Shown: positions 8,790-21,528 of the stretch, piece after piece
How the letters are laid out: each line of letters opens with the position of its first letter
Numbering within the stretch: the first letter of the stretch is position 1
Source: DATAUD01 sp036501665
Lineage (GTDB): Bacteria > Verrucomicrobiota > Verrucomicrobiia > Limisphaerales > Palsa-1400
Direction: 5' to 3'
DNA length: 64,000 bases
Assembly: GCA_036501665.1 (NCBI GenBank)
Contig: DASXZW010000117.1
Coordinates: 77,132-141,131 of the forward strand
Position numbers and translations under genes: made by a program
The notes under the pieces: generated by a model
Databases searched by the model: none
What the model saw: the letters and a program-made list of their open reading frames with translations, nothing else
Told to the model about the DNA's origin: nothing

Positions 8790-9401
8790 ATGCTTTGCCA
8801 AACCGTAAATGACGAGACGGAGTTGCGGTTGATCGACCGCGAGCATAGCAAGGAACTTTTCGGCCTCTTCGAGGTCAATCGCGAGCATTTGCGCCGCTGG
8901 CATCCCTGGGTGGACATGATGAATTCAGTCGCCGTGGTGGAAAAATCCATCGCAGCGTGGCAGCAGCAATACGCCGGCAAACAGGGTTACCACACCGGAA
9001 TTTGGTTTCAGAAGCAATTCTGCGGGATGATCAGCTTTTTGAACGTCGATTGCTCAAACCGCTGGACCGCTTTGTTCTATTGGCTGGACGCGGCGCATCA
9101 GGGACAGGGAATTATGACCTCGTGTTGCCGGGCCATGATTGATCACGGTTTTGACGCTTGGAAACTCAACCGCATCACCATCGAATGCGCCACGGATAAT
9201 TCCCGCAGCCGCGCAATCCCGGAACGTCTCGGTTTTAGATTTGAAGGAATCGTGCGCGGGATCGAATGGCTGCACGATCATTACGTTGATCACGCAATGT
9301 ATGGATTGTTGCGGTCAGATCACCGCAAGAACTATTCGCCAAGCCCGCTTCTCGCCACAGCCCCCGTTGCACGGGGATCGCACTCTTTCCGACCAGGCTA
9401 A
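8790..9401 (+). CDS. RimJ/RimL-type GNAT N-acetyltransferase (paralogue 1)
   Basis: 203 residues from ATG 8790, with AAGG a few bases upstream. The pattern EVNREHLRRWHPWVD near the N terminus and the acetyl-CoA pyrophosphate loop around HQGQGIMTSCCRAMID identify the ribosomal-protein serine/alanine acetyltransferase subgroup of GNATs (RimL/YdaF type). The substrate cannot be told: ribosomal proteins or another protein N terminus or side chain. A close paralogue is at 41871-42560. The last about 25 residues run into a repeat-like region and are not conserved with the paralogue. Divergent from the flgB operon. Confidence 0.85.
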   Translation: MLCQTVNDETELRLIDREHSKELFGLFEVNREHLRRWHPWVDMMNSVAVVEKSIAAWQQQYAGKQGYHTGIWFQKQFCGMISFLNVDCSNRWTALFYWLDAAHQGQGIMTSCCRAMIDHGFDAWKLNRITIECATDNSRSRAIPERLGFRFEGIVRGIEWLHDHYVDHAMYGLLRSDHRKNYSPSPLLATAPVARGSHSFRPG

Positions 9402-9409
9402 GTCGGAAC

Positions 9410-9575
9410 GATTCCATGCTTTGGGGAGCGCGGTCGTCTCGACCGCCGCGTCTGGCGTCTCGCCAGACGCTCTTGTCGAACATTTTACGCCACCCCCCGT
9501 AGTGCTGGATTGTTCCGTCGGCGAGACGCCGACGGATGCGACCGAGACGGTCGCGCTCCCCTGCCGCGCCAAAAT
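9410..9575. repeat. Cluster of intergenic palindromes
   Basis: This stretch holds several inverted repeats back to back: GGTCGTCTCGACC, GTCTGGCGTCTCGCCAGAC, CGTCGGCGAGACGCCGACG, and GACCGAGACGGTC. Each can fold into a short GC-rich hairpin. The arrangement resembles REP/BIME-like dispersed elements. A related element (GAC...GTC palindromes built on CTCGCCGAG and CTCGGCGAG) is at 50116-50166. Confidence 0.6.
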
Positions 9576-9626
9576 TTGTGGCTACAATTGTACTTAAAAT
9601 GCTATAAGGGAGATCAGCTCTGTTGC

Positions 9627-9661
9627 AAAAATAAAAAATGGCCGGCGGGTTGCGCCGACCA
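9627..9661 (-). terminator. Rho-independent terminator after rpoC
   Basis: On the minus strand, stem UGGUCGGCG pairs with CGCCGGCCA (one G-U) around a 5-base loop, followed by TTTTTTATTTTT. The G-U pair is allowed only in the minus-strand RNA, so it serves the rpoC transcript. Confidence 0.85.
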
Positions 9662-9688
9662 TTGTTGTAATTAAATAATGTTAGGAAC

Positions 9689-13822
<4,134 letters not shown>

Positions 13823-13914
13823 ATTAAAACTTTCAATGGTTTACAAAGCCAGCACACCTAATTTTGATGGCAGCCGTTGACTGCAATCCCAAAAGCAGCT
13901 ATCGTCCCCACAAT

Positions 13915-14133
13915 ATGATCGTCCCCATTTCGAAAATTCAGACGCGGCGAGATGAAGACGGCGTGTGGATCGCCAAGTCCGCTTTGCTTCCCGGCTGTCA
14001 CGCCCATGGAAGCGACCGCGGGGAGGCGATACTGCGTTTTCAACAGGCGGCCAAGGCCCACTTGGAAAACCTGCTCGAGACTAGCCGCCCGATTCCCCCC
14101 GCCTTCCGCGACAAATTCGTGCTCGCGGCTTGA
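13915..14133 (+). CDS. Orphan HicB-like (UPF0150) small protein
   Basis: 72 residues from ATG 13915; a longer start at 13864 is possible. The pattern VWIAKSALLPGCHAHGSDRGEAI...AAKAHLENLL is that of the HicB-fold family (partial RNase H-like): a beta hairpin, a P-G-C-H-A loop, and a helix. HicB proteins are usually antitoxins of HicA, an RNase toxin with a double-stranded RNA-binding fold, but no HicA gene adjoins. It has no DNA-binding extension. It sits on the strand opposite to and between rpoB and rpoC. Function unknown; orphan HicB-like genes are common. Confidence 0.55.
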   Translation: MIVPISKIQTRRDEDGVWIAKSALLPGCHAHGSDRGEAILRFQQAAKAHLENLLETSRPIPPAFRDKFVLAA

Positions 14134-14165
14134 CGATCTTTCCCCAGTAAATTCCAAGGTCCAAC

Positions 14166-17100
14166 TCATTTAAGCGCTCCGAGAGCCGTCGCCTGCGTGG
14201 CGGCGGCTTGTTCAATTGGATTTGAGTAGCCCACCTTGACGTCCATGGCCAGGGATTGCATTTCCTTCACCAAAACATTGAAGGATTCCGGCACGCCGGC
14301 TTCCAGGCAATTGTCGCCTTTGACAATGCTTTCGTAAATGCGCGTGCGCCCCTGAACGTCGTCCGACTTGACTGTCAACAATTCCTGCAAGCTGTAGGCC
14401 GCGCCATAAGCTTCCATGGCCCAGACTTCCATTTCGCCGAATCGCTGTCCGCCGTATTGGGCTTTGCCGCCCAACGGTTGCTGCGTCACCAGCGAATACG
14501 GGCCGACTGCGCGGGCGTGAATCTTGTCCGCGACCAAGTGTCCCAGCTTCATCATGTAGATATAGCCGACAACAATTTCCTGGTCGAACTGCTCTCCGGT
14601 GCGTCCGTCGGTCAATGTGGTCTTGCCGTGTTCTGGCAATTTCGCATCTTTCAGATAGGAGCGAATGCTCTTTTCCTTGATGCCGTCGAAAACCGGCGTC
14701 GCGAATTTCAACCCAAGCAATTTCGCCGCCCAACCGAGGTGCGTCTCGAGCACTTGCCCGACGTTCATTCGCGAAGGCACGCCCAGCGGGTTCAACACGA
14801 TATCCACCGGAGTTCCGTCCGCGAGGAACGGCATGTCTTCTTCAGGAACGATCTTGGCGACGACGCCCTTGTTTCCGTGGCGTCCGGCCATTTTATCCCC
14901 GACGGACAGTTTCCGCTTGGAGGCGATATAGACTTTGACCGACTTGATGACGCCGCTATCGACTTCTTCGCCCGCTTCCGCGCGTTCGATTTCCTCATCG
15001 TGCTGCATCTGCAAATCGTCGAATTTCTTCTTAAAGGTGCCGATAATTTCGCTGATCTTGTTGCGAATGGGCGAAGGATCGATCTCGATGCGATCGTACA
15101 CCTGCGCCAGCTTGCGCAACAGTGTCTTGGTGATCTTACGATTGGCCGGGATGATGATTTCGCCGGTCTCGGAATTGACCACGTCAAGTGGAATTTTCTC
15201 GCCGAGCAGGATGTTGCTCAAGGCTTCCGTCAATTGCTCGCGCAATTCATCCGTCTTGGCCTTGTGTTCGTCCTGGACTTCCTTGGCGTGACGCTTGGTT
15301 TCTGGAGCCACTTTGACTTCCATTTCCCGTTCCTTCTTGGAGGAAACTTTGACATCCATGACGATGCCGTAAGTGCCCGAGGGAATCTTCAGCGAAGTGT
15401 CCTTCACGTCTGCGGCTTTTTCGCCGAAAATGGCGCGCAGCAATCTTTCTTCCGGCGCCAATTCGGTCTCGCTCTTCGGCGTGATCTTGCCAACAAGAAT
15501 GTCGCCGGGCTTAACTTCCGCGCCGATGCGAATAACGCCGTCAGGTCCGAGGTTTTTCAACGCGTCATCGCCGAGGTTCGGGATGTCGCGCGTGATTTCC
15601 TCGGGTCCGAGCTTGGTGTCGCGGGCGCCGACTTCAAATTCGTCGATGTGAATCGAAGTAAACACGTCGTCTTTGACGATGCGTTCGCTGATGAGGATTG
15701 CGTCCTCGAAGTTGTAACCATTCCAAGGCATGAACGCGCAAAGCACGTTTCGTCCGAGCGCCAATTCTCCGCCCTGGGTGCAAGGCCCGTCAGCAATGAC
15801 CTGGCCTTTCTTAATGACGTCGCCTTTGGCAACGAGAATCTTTTGGTTGATGCAGGTCGCGGCATTGGACCGCATGAATTTGCGGATCGGGTAAACCCAG
15901 ATTCCGTTCGCCGGATCGGTCTTGAACTTTTTCTTGGTCTCAGGAATTTTTCCGTCCGTCGTAATCAGGACCTGGTTGCCATTGACCGAAGCGACTTTGC
16001 CCGCTTCTTCCGCCACCAAAACGGCGCGGGAATCGCGCGCGACGCGCTCTTCCAAACCTGTTGCCACGAGCGGCGCTTCCGTTATCAACAAAGGCACTGC
16101 CTGCCGTTGCATGTTGGAACCCATCAACGCGCGGTTCGCGTCGTCATGTTCCAAAAACGGAATCAAACTGGCGGCCACCGAAACCAATTGCTTCGGCGAA
16201 ATGTCCATGTAATCGACTCGCGGCGGTTCCACGTCGATGAAATCGCCCTTGCTTCGGCAAGTCACGCGATCGCCCAGGAATTTTCCCTTGTCATCAATAG
16301 GCGCATTAGCCTGAGCGATGATGTAAGACTCTTCGCGATCCGCGGTGAGATATTCCATCGCGGTCGTCACACGACCTTTGTCCGCCTTGCGATAAGGCGT
16401 CTCCAAAAATCCAAAGTCGTTGACCTGCGCAAAAGTTGCCAGCGACGCGATCAAACCGATGTTCGGTCCTTCCGGCGTTTCAACTGGGCAAATGCGTCCG
16501 TAGTGCGACGGATGAACGTCGCGAACCTCGAAACCCGCGCGGTCGCGCGACAACCCCCCAGGCCCGAGGGCCGAAAGGCGGCGTTTGTGCGTCAATTCCG
16601 CAAGCGGATTGATCTGGTCCATGAACTGCGATAGCTGGCTGCGTCCGAAGAAATCGCGAATAACGGCCGACAGCGCCTTCGGATTGATCAACTTCTGCGG
16701 CGACATGCTTTCCAGGCTTTGATCGAAAAGCGTCATGCGCTCCTTGACCAATCGCTCTGTGCGGGCCAGACCGACGCGGCACTGATTCGCCAGCAATTCG
16801 CCAACGGTGCGGATGCGGCGGCTGCCGAGGTGATCGATGTCGTCCAGGCTGCCTTCGCCCTTTTTCAAGCGGAGCAAATATTTCGTCGCTGCAACCAAAT
16901 CTTCTTTGGTCAAAATGCGTGAGTCGCCGCCTTTGATGCCGAGCTTTTGATTGATTTTGTAACGTCCAACGCGACCGAGGTCATAGCGTTTGGCGTCGAA
17001 GAACAGGCGCTTGATCAACGCGCGGGCATTCGCCGGAGTGGGCGGATCGCCGGGACGCAAACGACGGTAAATGTCCTTGAGCGCTTCCTCTTCGTTCTTG

Positions 17101-17984
17101 GTCGGGTCCTTCTTGAGGCATTTGATGACAATGCCGTCGTCAACGGAAGTATCGACAACTTTGATCTTCGCAATGCCCAATTCGGCGATCTGTTTGACCA
17201 CCGCCTTTGAAATCGGCTCGAACGCGCGGGCGACAACAATATTTTTCTCTGTATCGACGGCGTCCTCGATCAGAACCTTGTTTTGAATGTCTTCGAGCTT
17301 CTCAGCATCTTTGACGCTCAACTCTTCGATGTCGTAAAAAAGCTTCAGGATCGCGGCGTCGTTGCCGTATCCAAGCGCGCGGAAAAAGGTGGTCGTCAAA
17401 AACTTTCTGCGGCGCTTTTTGCGGTCGAGGTAAACGTAAAGCAAATCGCTCGTGTCGAACTGCGCCTCATACCACGAACCGCGATCGGGAATAATGCGGA
17501 AGGAAAAGAGTTCCTTGCCGTTGGGATGCAGCGTCTTTTCAAACGCAAGACCCGGCGAACGATGCAATTGGCTCACGATCACGCGCTCCGCTCCGTTGAT
17601 GACGAAAGTCCCCTGCGGCGTCATCAAGGGCAGTTCGCCCATGAAAACTTTTTCTTCCTTGGTCGCCTTCTCCTCTTTGAGAAGGAAAGTCACGTGCAAC
17701 GGCGCGCCAAAAGTTGTGCCTTCGCGGAGACATTCCAGCCAGTCATGCTTCGGTTCGCCAATGTCATAGCTGTCGAAGCCCAGAACGCATTTTCCGTCGT
17801 AGCTTTCAATCGGAAAGACTTCCATGAACACCGCCTGCAACCCGGTGTTCTTGCGCCGCGACGGCGGGGAGTCAGTCTGGAGGAATTCCTTGTAGGAATT
17901 CGTCTGTAACTCGATAAGATTAGGCGGCGCGATGACCTCTTTAATCTTGCCGAAATGGACGCGTTCTGTTGGCTTGAATGGCAT
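14166..17984 (-). CDS. rpoB: DNA-directed RNA polymerase subunit beta
   Basis: 1272 residues. Recognisable blocks include SQLHRSPG (fork region), the rifampicin-region sequence SQFMDQINPLAELTHKRRLSALGPGG cluster around residues 455-480, GRICPVETPEGPNIGLI, GDKMAGRHGNKG, and the C-terminal GGKAQYGGQRFGEMEVWA. Beta forms one pincer of RNA polymerase and binds rifampicin. A hairpin at 18138-18169 separates it from rplL, as in many rplJL-rpoBC operons where part of the transcripts stop there. Start ATG 17984 (MPFKPTERVHFGKI). Confidence 0.99.
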   Translation of the reverse strand: MPFKPTERVHFGKIKEVIAPPNLIELQTNSYKEFLQTDSPPSRRKNTGLQAVFMEVFPIESYDGKCVLGFDSYDIGEPKHDWLECLREGTTFGAPLHVTFLLKEEKATKEEKVFMGELPLMTPQGTFVINGAERVIVSQLHRSPGLAFEKTLHPNGKELFSFRIIPDRGSWYEAQFDTSDLLYVYLDRKKRRRKFLTTTFFRALGYGNDAAILKLFYDIEELSVKDAEKLEDIQNKVLIEDAVDTEKNIVVARAFEPISKAVVKQIAELGIAKIKVVDTSVDDGIVIKCLKKDPTKNEEEALKDIYRRLRPGDPPTPANARALIKRLFFDAKRYDLGRVGRYKINQKLGIKGGDSRILTKEDLVAATKYLLRLKKGEGSLDDIDHLGSRRIRTVGELLANQCRVGLARTERLVKERMTLFDQSLESMSPQKLINPKALSAVIRDFFGRSQLSQFMDQINPLAELTHKRRLSALGPGGLSRDRAGFEVRDVHPSHYGRICPVETPEGPNIGLIASLATFAQVNDFGFLETPYRKADKGRVTTAMEYLTADREESYIIAQANAPIDDKGKFLGDRVTCRSKGDFIDVEPPRVDYMDISPKQLVSVAASLIPFLEHDDANRALMGSNMQRQAVPLLITEAPLVATGLEERVARDSRAVLVAEEAGKVASVNGNQVLITTDGKIPETKKKFKTDPANGIWVYPIRKFMRSNAATCINQKILVAKGDVIKKGQVIADGPCTQGGELALGRNVLCAFMPWNGYNFEDAILISERIVKDDVFTSIHIDEFEVGARDTKLGPEEITRDIPNLGDDALKNLGPDGVIRIGAEVKPGDILVGKITPKSETELAPEERLLRAIFGEKAADVKDTSLKIPSGTYGIVMDVKVSSKKEREMEVKVAPETKRHAKEVQDEHKAKTDELREQLTEALSNILLGEKIPLDVVNSETGEIIIPANRKITKTLLRKLAQVYDRIEIDPSPIRNKISEIIGTFKKKFDDLQMQHDEEIERAEAGEEVDSGVIKSVKVYIASKRKLSVGDKMAGRHGNKGVVAKIVPEEDMPFLADGTPVDIVLNPLGVPSRMNVGQVLETHLGWAAKLLGLKFATPVFDGIKEKSIRSYLKDAKLPEHGKTTLTDGRTGEQFDQEIVVGYIYMMKLGHLVADKIHARAVGPYSLVTQQPLGGKAQYGGQRFGEMEVWAMEAYGAAYSLQELLTVKSDDVQGRTRIYESIVKGDNCLEAGVPESFNVLVKEMQSLAMDVKVGYSNPIEQAAATQATALGALK

Positions 17985-18137
17985 TTTAACCTCTGGTCAA
18001 TATCTGGCTCGGGCCAGGTTTTTGTTTGGAGAAAATGACGACAGGCACGCTCTCTGACATCCAGAAAACGCGCCGGATCAAAATTCCTCTCTTTGGGACG
18101 ACGATGCTCGTTTTAGAAATCGCTCTTTGAGTTTAAA

Positions 18138-18169
18138 TTGGGCGGCGGAAGAAACCTCCGCCGCCCCAA
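18138..18169 (-). terminator. Attenuator-like hairpin between rplL and rpoB
   Basis: On the minus strand TTGGGGCGGCGGA pairs with TTCCGCCGCCCAA across a short loop. Only a weak AATTTAAA tail follows, so partial termination or RNA processing is more likely than a full stop. Its position equals that of the known rplL-rpoB attenuator of enteric bacteria. Confidence 0.65.
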
Positions 18170-18181
18170 CTTACAACATTG

Positions 18182-18574
18182 TTATTTAATTTCAACCTTG
18201 GCCCCGGCGTCTTCCAATTTCTTCTTGGCGGCGTCGGCATCAGCCTTGGTCGCGCCTTCCAACACGGGTTTCGGCGCGCCTTCAACAAGCGCTTTGGCGT
18301 CAGCCAGGCCCAATCCGGCCTTGACTTCGCGCACCGCTTTAATCGCGGCAATCTTCTTGTCAGCAGGCACGGAGGCCAGAATGACATCGAACGCGGTCTT
18401 GGCTTCGGCGGCAGGCGCTGCTGCGCCTCCTGCGGCGGCTCCGCCAGCGGCGGCAACGGCTACAGGCGCGGCGGCAGTGACGCCCCACGCGGTTTCCAAT
18501 TGCTTCACCAGGTCGGCGGCTTCGATCACCGTCAATTTTCCCAATTGTTCCACTATTGCTGCTATATCGGCCAT
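18182..18574 (-). CDS. rplL: 50S ribosomal protein L7/L12
   Basis: 130 residues from ATG 18574 (MADIAAIVEQLGKLTVIEAA), with AAGGAAAT directly upstream; an ATG at 18598 would add 8 residues but lacks a good ribosome-binding site. The N-terminal dimerisation helix, the Ala/Gly-rich hinge (about 35-60) and the C-terminal domain with IKAVREVKAGLGLADAKALV are all present. L7/L12 forms the flexible ribosomal stalk that recruits elongation and initiation factors. It follows rplJ and precedes rpoB. Confidence 0.97.
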   Translation of the reverse strand: MADIAAIVEQLGKLTVIEAADLVKQLETAWGVTAAAPVAVAAAGGAAAGGAAAPAAEAKTAFDVILASVPADKKIAAIKAVREVKAGLGLADAKALVEGAPKPVLEGATKADADAAKKKLEDAGAKVEIK

Positions 18575-18716
18575 ATTTCCTTTCAGTCTCGTTGCCATCC
18601 GCAGCCGCAGATGATTTGCGCTCGCGAGCCCGCGAGCCGACGATTTACTTTGTTATTGTTGTTTTGCTCCATCGCCATCGACTGGACAACGATGAAATTG
18701 TTGACTCTCCAAAATA

Positions 18717-19229
18717 TTACTCGCCCTTTTCGACGCGGGCTTGAAGCACGCGAACCAACTGGGTTCCGGGCGCGTTGAGCACAGCCGCCAGCTTGGTCGC
18801 CGGAGCCATGATGACACCAAGCAGCTTGGACCGCAGGACTTCGATCGACGGCAAATCCGCCAACGCGATGATGTCCGCCGATTCCAAACGCTGGTTATTC
18901 AAATAACCAAACCGGACTTTCGGCTTCTCAAACTCGGAACTGAAGGTCTTGACGATCTTGGCGGCGGATGAAACATCCTTCTGCCCCGTGACTACCGCCA
19001 ACTGGCCGGTCAGCGAGGTTCCAACGTCGCCCACTCCGACTTCCTTGACGGCAAGGCGGAAGATCGAGTTCTTGACAACGTGCATTTCCGCGCCCGCCTT
19101 GTGAAGGCGCTTGCGCAGTTCAGTCATCTGTCCCACTTTCAGTCCGCGATAATCGACGACGATGAAGTATGGCGAGGCATTGAGCCGGGCCATGTATTCG
19201 TTGCTGATAAATTGTTTTTCGGCGCGCAT
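18717..19229 (-). CDS. rplJ: 50S ribosomal protein L10
   Basis: 170 residues. The N terminus (MRAEKQFISNEYMARL, then YFIVVDYRGLKVGQMTELR) is typical for L10, which anchors the L7/L12 dimers to the 23S rRNA GTPase centre. The C-terminal helix that binds L7/L12 is visible near residues 140-165. In many bacteria L10 represses its own mRNA leader, but only 18 bases separate it from rplA here, so a long leader like that of Escherichia coli is absent. Confidence 0.97.
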   Translation of the reverse strand: MRAEKQFISNEYMARLNASPYFIVVDYRGLKVGQMTELRKRLHKAGAEMHVVKNSIFRLAVKEVGVGDVGTSLTGQLAVVTGQKDVSSAAKIVKTFSSEFEKPKVRFGYLNNQRLESADIIALADLPSIEVLRSKLLGVIMAPATKLAAVLNAPGTQLVRVLQARVEKGE

Positions 19230-19247
19230 AGTATTTCTCCTCAGTTA

Positions 19248-19946
19248 TCAGGCAGCTTCCAGGAACGTCCGAACGTCCACTCGCACCGGAGGACTCATCG
19301 TCGCGGAAATGGTGCAGCTTTGAATGTAGACTCCCTTGGCGCCGCTGGGCTTCGACTTCACCACAGCTTCAATGACCGCCCGCGCATTTTCAAGCAGGTG
19401 CGCCGGAGCAAAAGACGCCTTTCCAATCGGCACATGGATGTTTCCGCCCTTATCAACTTTGAATTCGACGCGGCCCGCCTTGACTTCCTTCACAGCTTTC
19501 GCGGTGTCGTCAGTGACAGTGCCAGTCTTCGGGTTCGGCATCAAACCGCGCGGTCCAAGGGCTTTGCCCAATTTGCGCACTTCGGACATCGCTTCCGGCG
19601 TCGCGATCGCGACATCGAAATCGGTCCAGCCTTCATTGCACTTCTTGATTAAATCGTCAAAGCCGACAAATTCCGCTCCCGCCGTGCGGGCGGCTTCTGC
19701 GGAGGCCCCTGGTTTCGCGAACACAAGGACGCGGACGTTCTTTCCACTTCCGTGAGGGAGGGGAACAGTTCCACGGACCATTTGATCGGATTGCTTCGGA
19801 TCAACTCCGAGCTTGAAAGCCATGTCGATGGTTTCGTTGAACTTGGCTTTGGGAAATTTTCCCAGGATTTCGACTGCTGAAGGCAATTGGTAAGGCTTCT
19901 TGCCTTCGACCAATTCAAGCCCTTTTTTAAAACGTTTGCTTGGCAT
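19248..19946 (-). CDS. rplA: 50S ribosomal protein L1
   Basis: 232 residues with the conserved L1 pattern: SAVEILGKFPKAKFNETIDM, GTVPLPHGSGK, and MPNPKTGTVTDD. L1 binds 23S rRNA at the mobile L1 stalk that releases deacylated tRNA and, in many bacteria, represses the rplKA mRNA. Gap to rplK is 54 bases. Confidence 0.98.
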   Translation of the reverse strand: MPSKRFKKGLELVEGKKPYQLPSAVEILGKFPKAKFNETIDMAFKLGVDPKQSDQMVRGTVPLPHGSGKNVRVLVFAKPGASAEAARTAGAEFVGFDDLIKKCNEGWTDFDVAIATPEAMSEVRKLGKALGPRGLMPNPKTGTVTDDTAKAVKEVKAGRVEFKVDKGGNIHVPIGKASFAPAHLLENARAVIEAVVKSKPSGAKGVYIQSCTISATMSPPVRVDVRTFLEAA

Positions 19947-20000
19947 TTGTGTTAGCGGTTCATGCGAGCATCGCCGAAACGAATGCTCTCCCGCGGTTGA

Positions 20001-20426
20001 TTATTCCTGAACGTCGATCCCCATGCTGCGAGCCGTGCCCGCAACAACCCGGAACCCCGCTTCTTCAGAAGTGGAGTTCAAATCCTTCATTTTCAACTTG
20101 ACGATCTCGAGGACCTGCTTGCGCGTCACTTTGCCGACTTTTTCCTTGTTCGGCACTTTCGATCCCGAAGCGATTCCAGCCGCTTTTTTCAGCAAAACTG
20201 AAGCGGGCGGGGACTTGGTGATGAACGTGAACGATTTGTCCGCGTAAACAGTGATGACTACCGGAATGATCATGCCGGCCTGCTCTTTTGTCGCAGCGTT
20301 GAACTCTTTGCAAAAGGCCATGATGTTCACGCCCTGCTGACCCAACGCCGGGCCTACGGGAGGCGCCGGATTGGCCTGTCCGGCCGGAATCTGCAACTTG
20401 ATCTGTCCTGTAATCTTCTTTGCCAT
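20001..20426 (-). CDS. rplK: 50S ribosomal protein L11
   Basis: 141 residues. The N terminus carries KLQIPAGQANPAPPVGPALG, the proline-rich switch that contacts the GTPase-associated centre and thiostrepton; the C terminus ends in the rRNA-binding part with GTARSMGI. L11 regulates factor-dependent GTP hydrolysis and stringent-response activation by RelA. It follows nusG by 9 bases. Confidence 0.98.
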   Translation of the reverse strand: MAKKITGQIKLQIPAGQANPAPPVGPALGQQGVNIMAFCKEFNAATKEQAGMIIPVVITVYADKSFTFITKSPPASVLLKKAAGIASGSKVPNKEKVGKVTRKQVLEIVKLKMKDLNSTSEEAGFRVVAGTARSMGIDVQE

Positions 20427-20435
20427 AAAAATTTA

Positions 20436-20987
20436 TTACGCCTTCTCGACCTGCCAATACTCCAACTCAACCGGCGTATTGCGTCCGAAAATGTTCACTG
20501 TCACCTTGAGCTTGCCGCGGTCCGGCTCGATTTCCTCAATCACTCCGCTGAAATTCAAAAACGGCCCGTCATTGATCTTCACTGTTTCGCCAACGTCAAA
20601 ATTAACCTTTGGCTTCTCAGTTTCTTCCGACTCCGAAATCTGCGCCTTGATCGTCGCGATTTCGTCCGGCGTCACCGGCATGGGACGATCTCCCCCAACG
20701 ATGCCGATTTTTCCCGGCGTATCCTGAATGAAATACCACGGCTTGTCCAAAATCCGGTTCTCTTCGTCCAGCAACACCATCTCAATATAGACGTAACCCG
20801 GATGAAGCTTGCGGCTCGTCACCGTTTTCTTGCCGCCACGAACATCAACGACTTTCTCCACCGGGACGAGCACTTCCTTGATATAATCGCCCATCTCCTC
20901 GGGTTTGAGGCGCTTCTCGATGCTTTCTTTTACCTTCTGCTCCTGCCCGGACAAGGTATGTATGACGAACCACTGGCTCTTTGGCAT
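20436..20987 (-). CDS. nusG: Transcription termination/antitermination factor NusG
   Basis: 183 residues. NGN domain begins with WFVIHTLSGQEQKVKESIEK; the KOW domain holds VGETVKINDGPFLNFSGVIE near residue 130-150. NusG binds RNA polymerase at the clamp and couples it to Rho or to the ribosome. It has the canonical position between secE (11-base gap) and rplK. Confidence 0.98.
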   Translation of the reverse strand: MPKSQWFVIHTLSGQEQKVKESIEKRLKPEEMGDYIKEVLVPVEKVVDVRGGKKTVTSRKLHPGYVYIEMVLLDEENRILDKPWYFIQDTPGKIGIVGGDRPMPVTPDEIATIKAQISESEETEKPKVNFDVGETVKINDGPFLNFSGVIEEIEPDRGKLKVTVNIFGRNTPVELEYWQVEKA

Positions 20988-20998
20988 GAAACGATTCC

Positions 20999-21256
20999 TC
21001 AGATAATCAGCCGAACAATGTTGGCCACCAGAAAATCCACGCCAACTGTAAAACCTCCCAGCAACGCCACCGAAACCATGACTACCACGGTCGAGCCAAC
21101 CAAGTCATCCCAAGTCGGCCAAGTGCATTTCTTTAATTCCTCCTGGGTTTCGCGAAAATAGCCCGAAAGCTTGAGAAACGCCCCTTGCCGCCACAGCAGC
21201 GTAAACGCCACCGTCGCGACAACGATCCCAATTATCATGGGCAAATAGTCTTTCAT
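20999..21256 (-). CDS. secE: Preprotein translocase subunit SecE
   Basis: 85 residues: one N-terminal membrane helix (about 5-23), the conserved amphipathic segment ETQEELKKCTWPTWDD, and a second helix (about 52-80). SecE clamps the SecY channel in the inner membrane. The W-P motif and position before nusG secure the call. Single-helix SecE proteins are about 60 residues; this version carries an extra N-terminal helix. Confidence 0.96.
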   Translation of the reverse strand: MKDYLPMIIGIVVATVAFTLLWRQGAFLKLSGYFRETQEELKKCTWPTWDDLVGSTVVVMVSVALLGGFTVGVDFLVANIVRLII

Positions 21257-21275
21257 GTCATTCTTCCATCAATCA

Positions 21276-21365
21276 TGGCGGAGGGGGAGGGATTCGAACC
21301 CCCGGTGCGGTTTCCCGCACAACGGTTTTCAAGACCGTCGCAATCGACCACTCTGCCACCCCTCC
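21276..21365 (-). tRNA. tRNA-Ser (anticodon TGA)
   Basis: Minus strand. Acceptor GGAGGGG pairs with CCCCTCC, discriminator G, and CCA is encoded. The anticodon loop is CTTGAAA with anticodon TGA. The long variable arm with stem GTGCGG/CCGCAC confirms a class II serine tRNA. Its place between tRNA-Trp and secE is unusual. Confidence 0.95.
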
Positions 21366-21395
21366 GGGTCGTTCCCTCTGCTTCTAACCCTCGAG

Positions 21396-21471
21396 TGGCA
21401 GGGCGGGAGGGACTCGAACCCCCAACCGACGGTTTTGGAGACCGCTACTCTACCAATTGAGCTACCGCCCT
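21396..21471 (-). tRNA. tRNA-Trp (anticodon CCA)
   Basis: Minus strand, 76 bases including an encoded 3' CCA. Acceptor AGGGCGG pairs with CCGCCCT; the anticodon loop CTCCAAA carries CCA; T arm contains GGTTCGAGTCC. The position between tuf and secE is classical. Confidence 0.96.
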
Positions 21472-21497
21472 ATGCTCTCGAGCAGTCCCTCGTTTCA

Positions 21498-21522
21498 GCC
21501 GCAGAACCTTTCGGCCTGCGGC
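21498..21522 (-). terminator. Hairpin between tuf and tRNA-Trp
   Basis: A perfect 7-bp stem, GCCGCAG with CTGCGGC, closes an 11-base loop on the minus strand directly after the tuf stop. There is no clear U-tract, so it may be a processing or stability hairpin rather than a true terminator. Confidence 0.4.
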
Positions 21523-21528
21523 GTAAAA

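Noticed and set aside
14256..16634. Long plus-strand frame of 792 codons
   Set aside because: It lies fully antisense to rpoB, whose conserved motifs are unmistakable; the antisense product is low-complexity His/Arg-rich with no domain.
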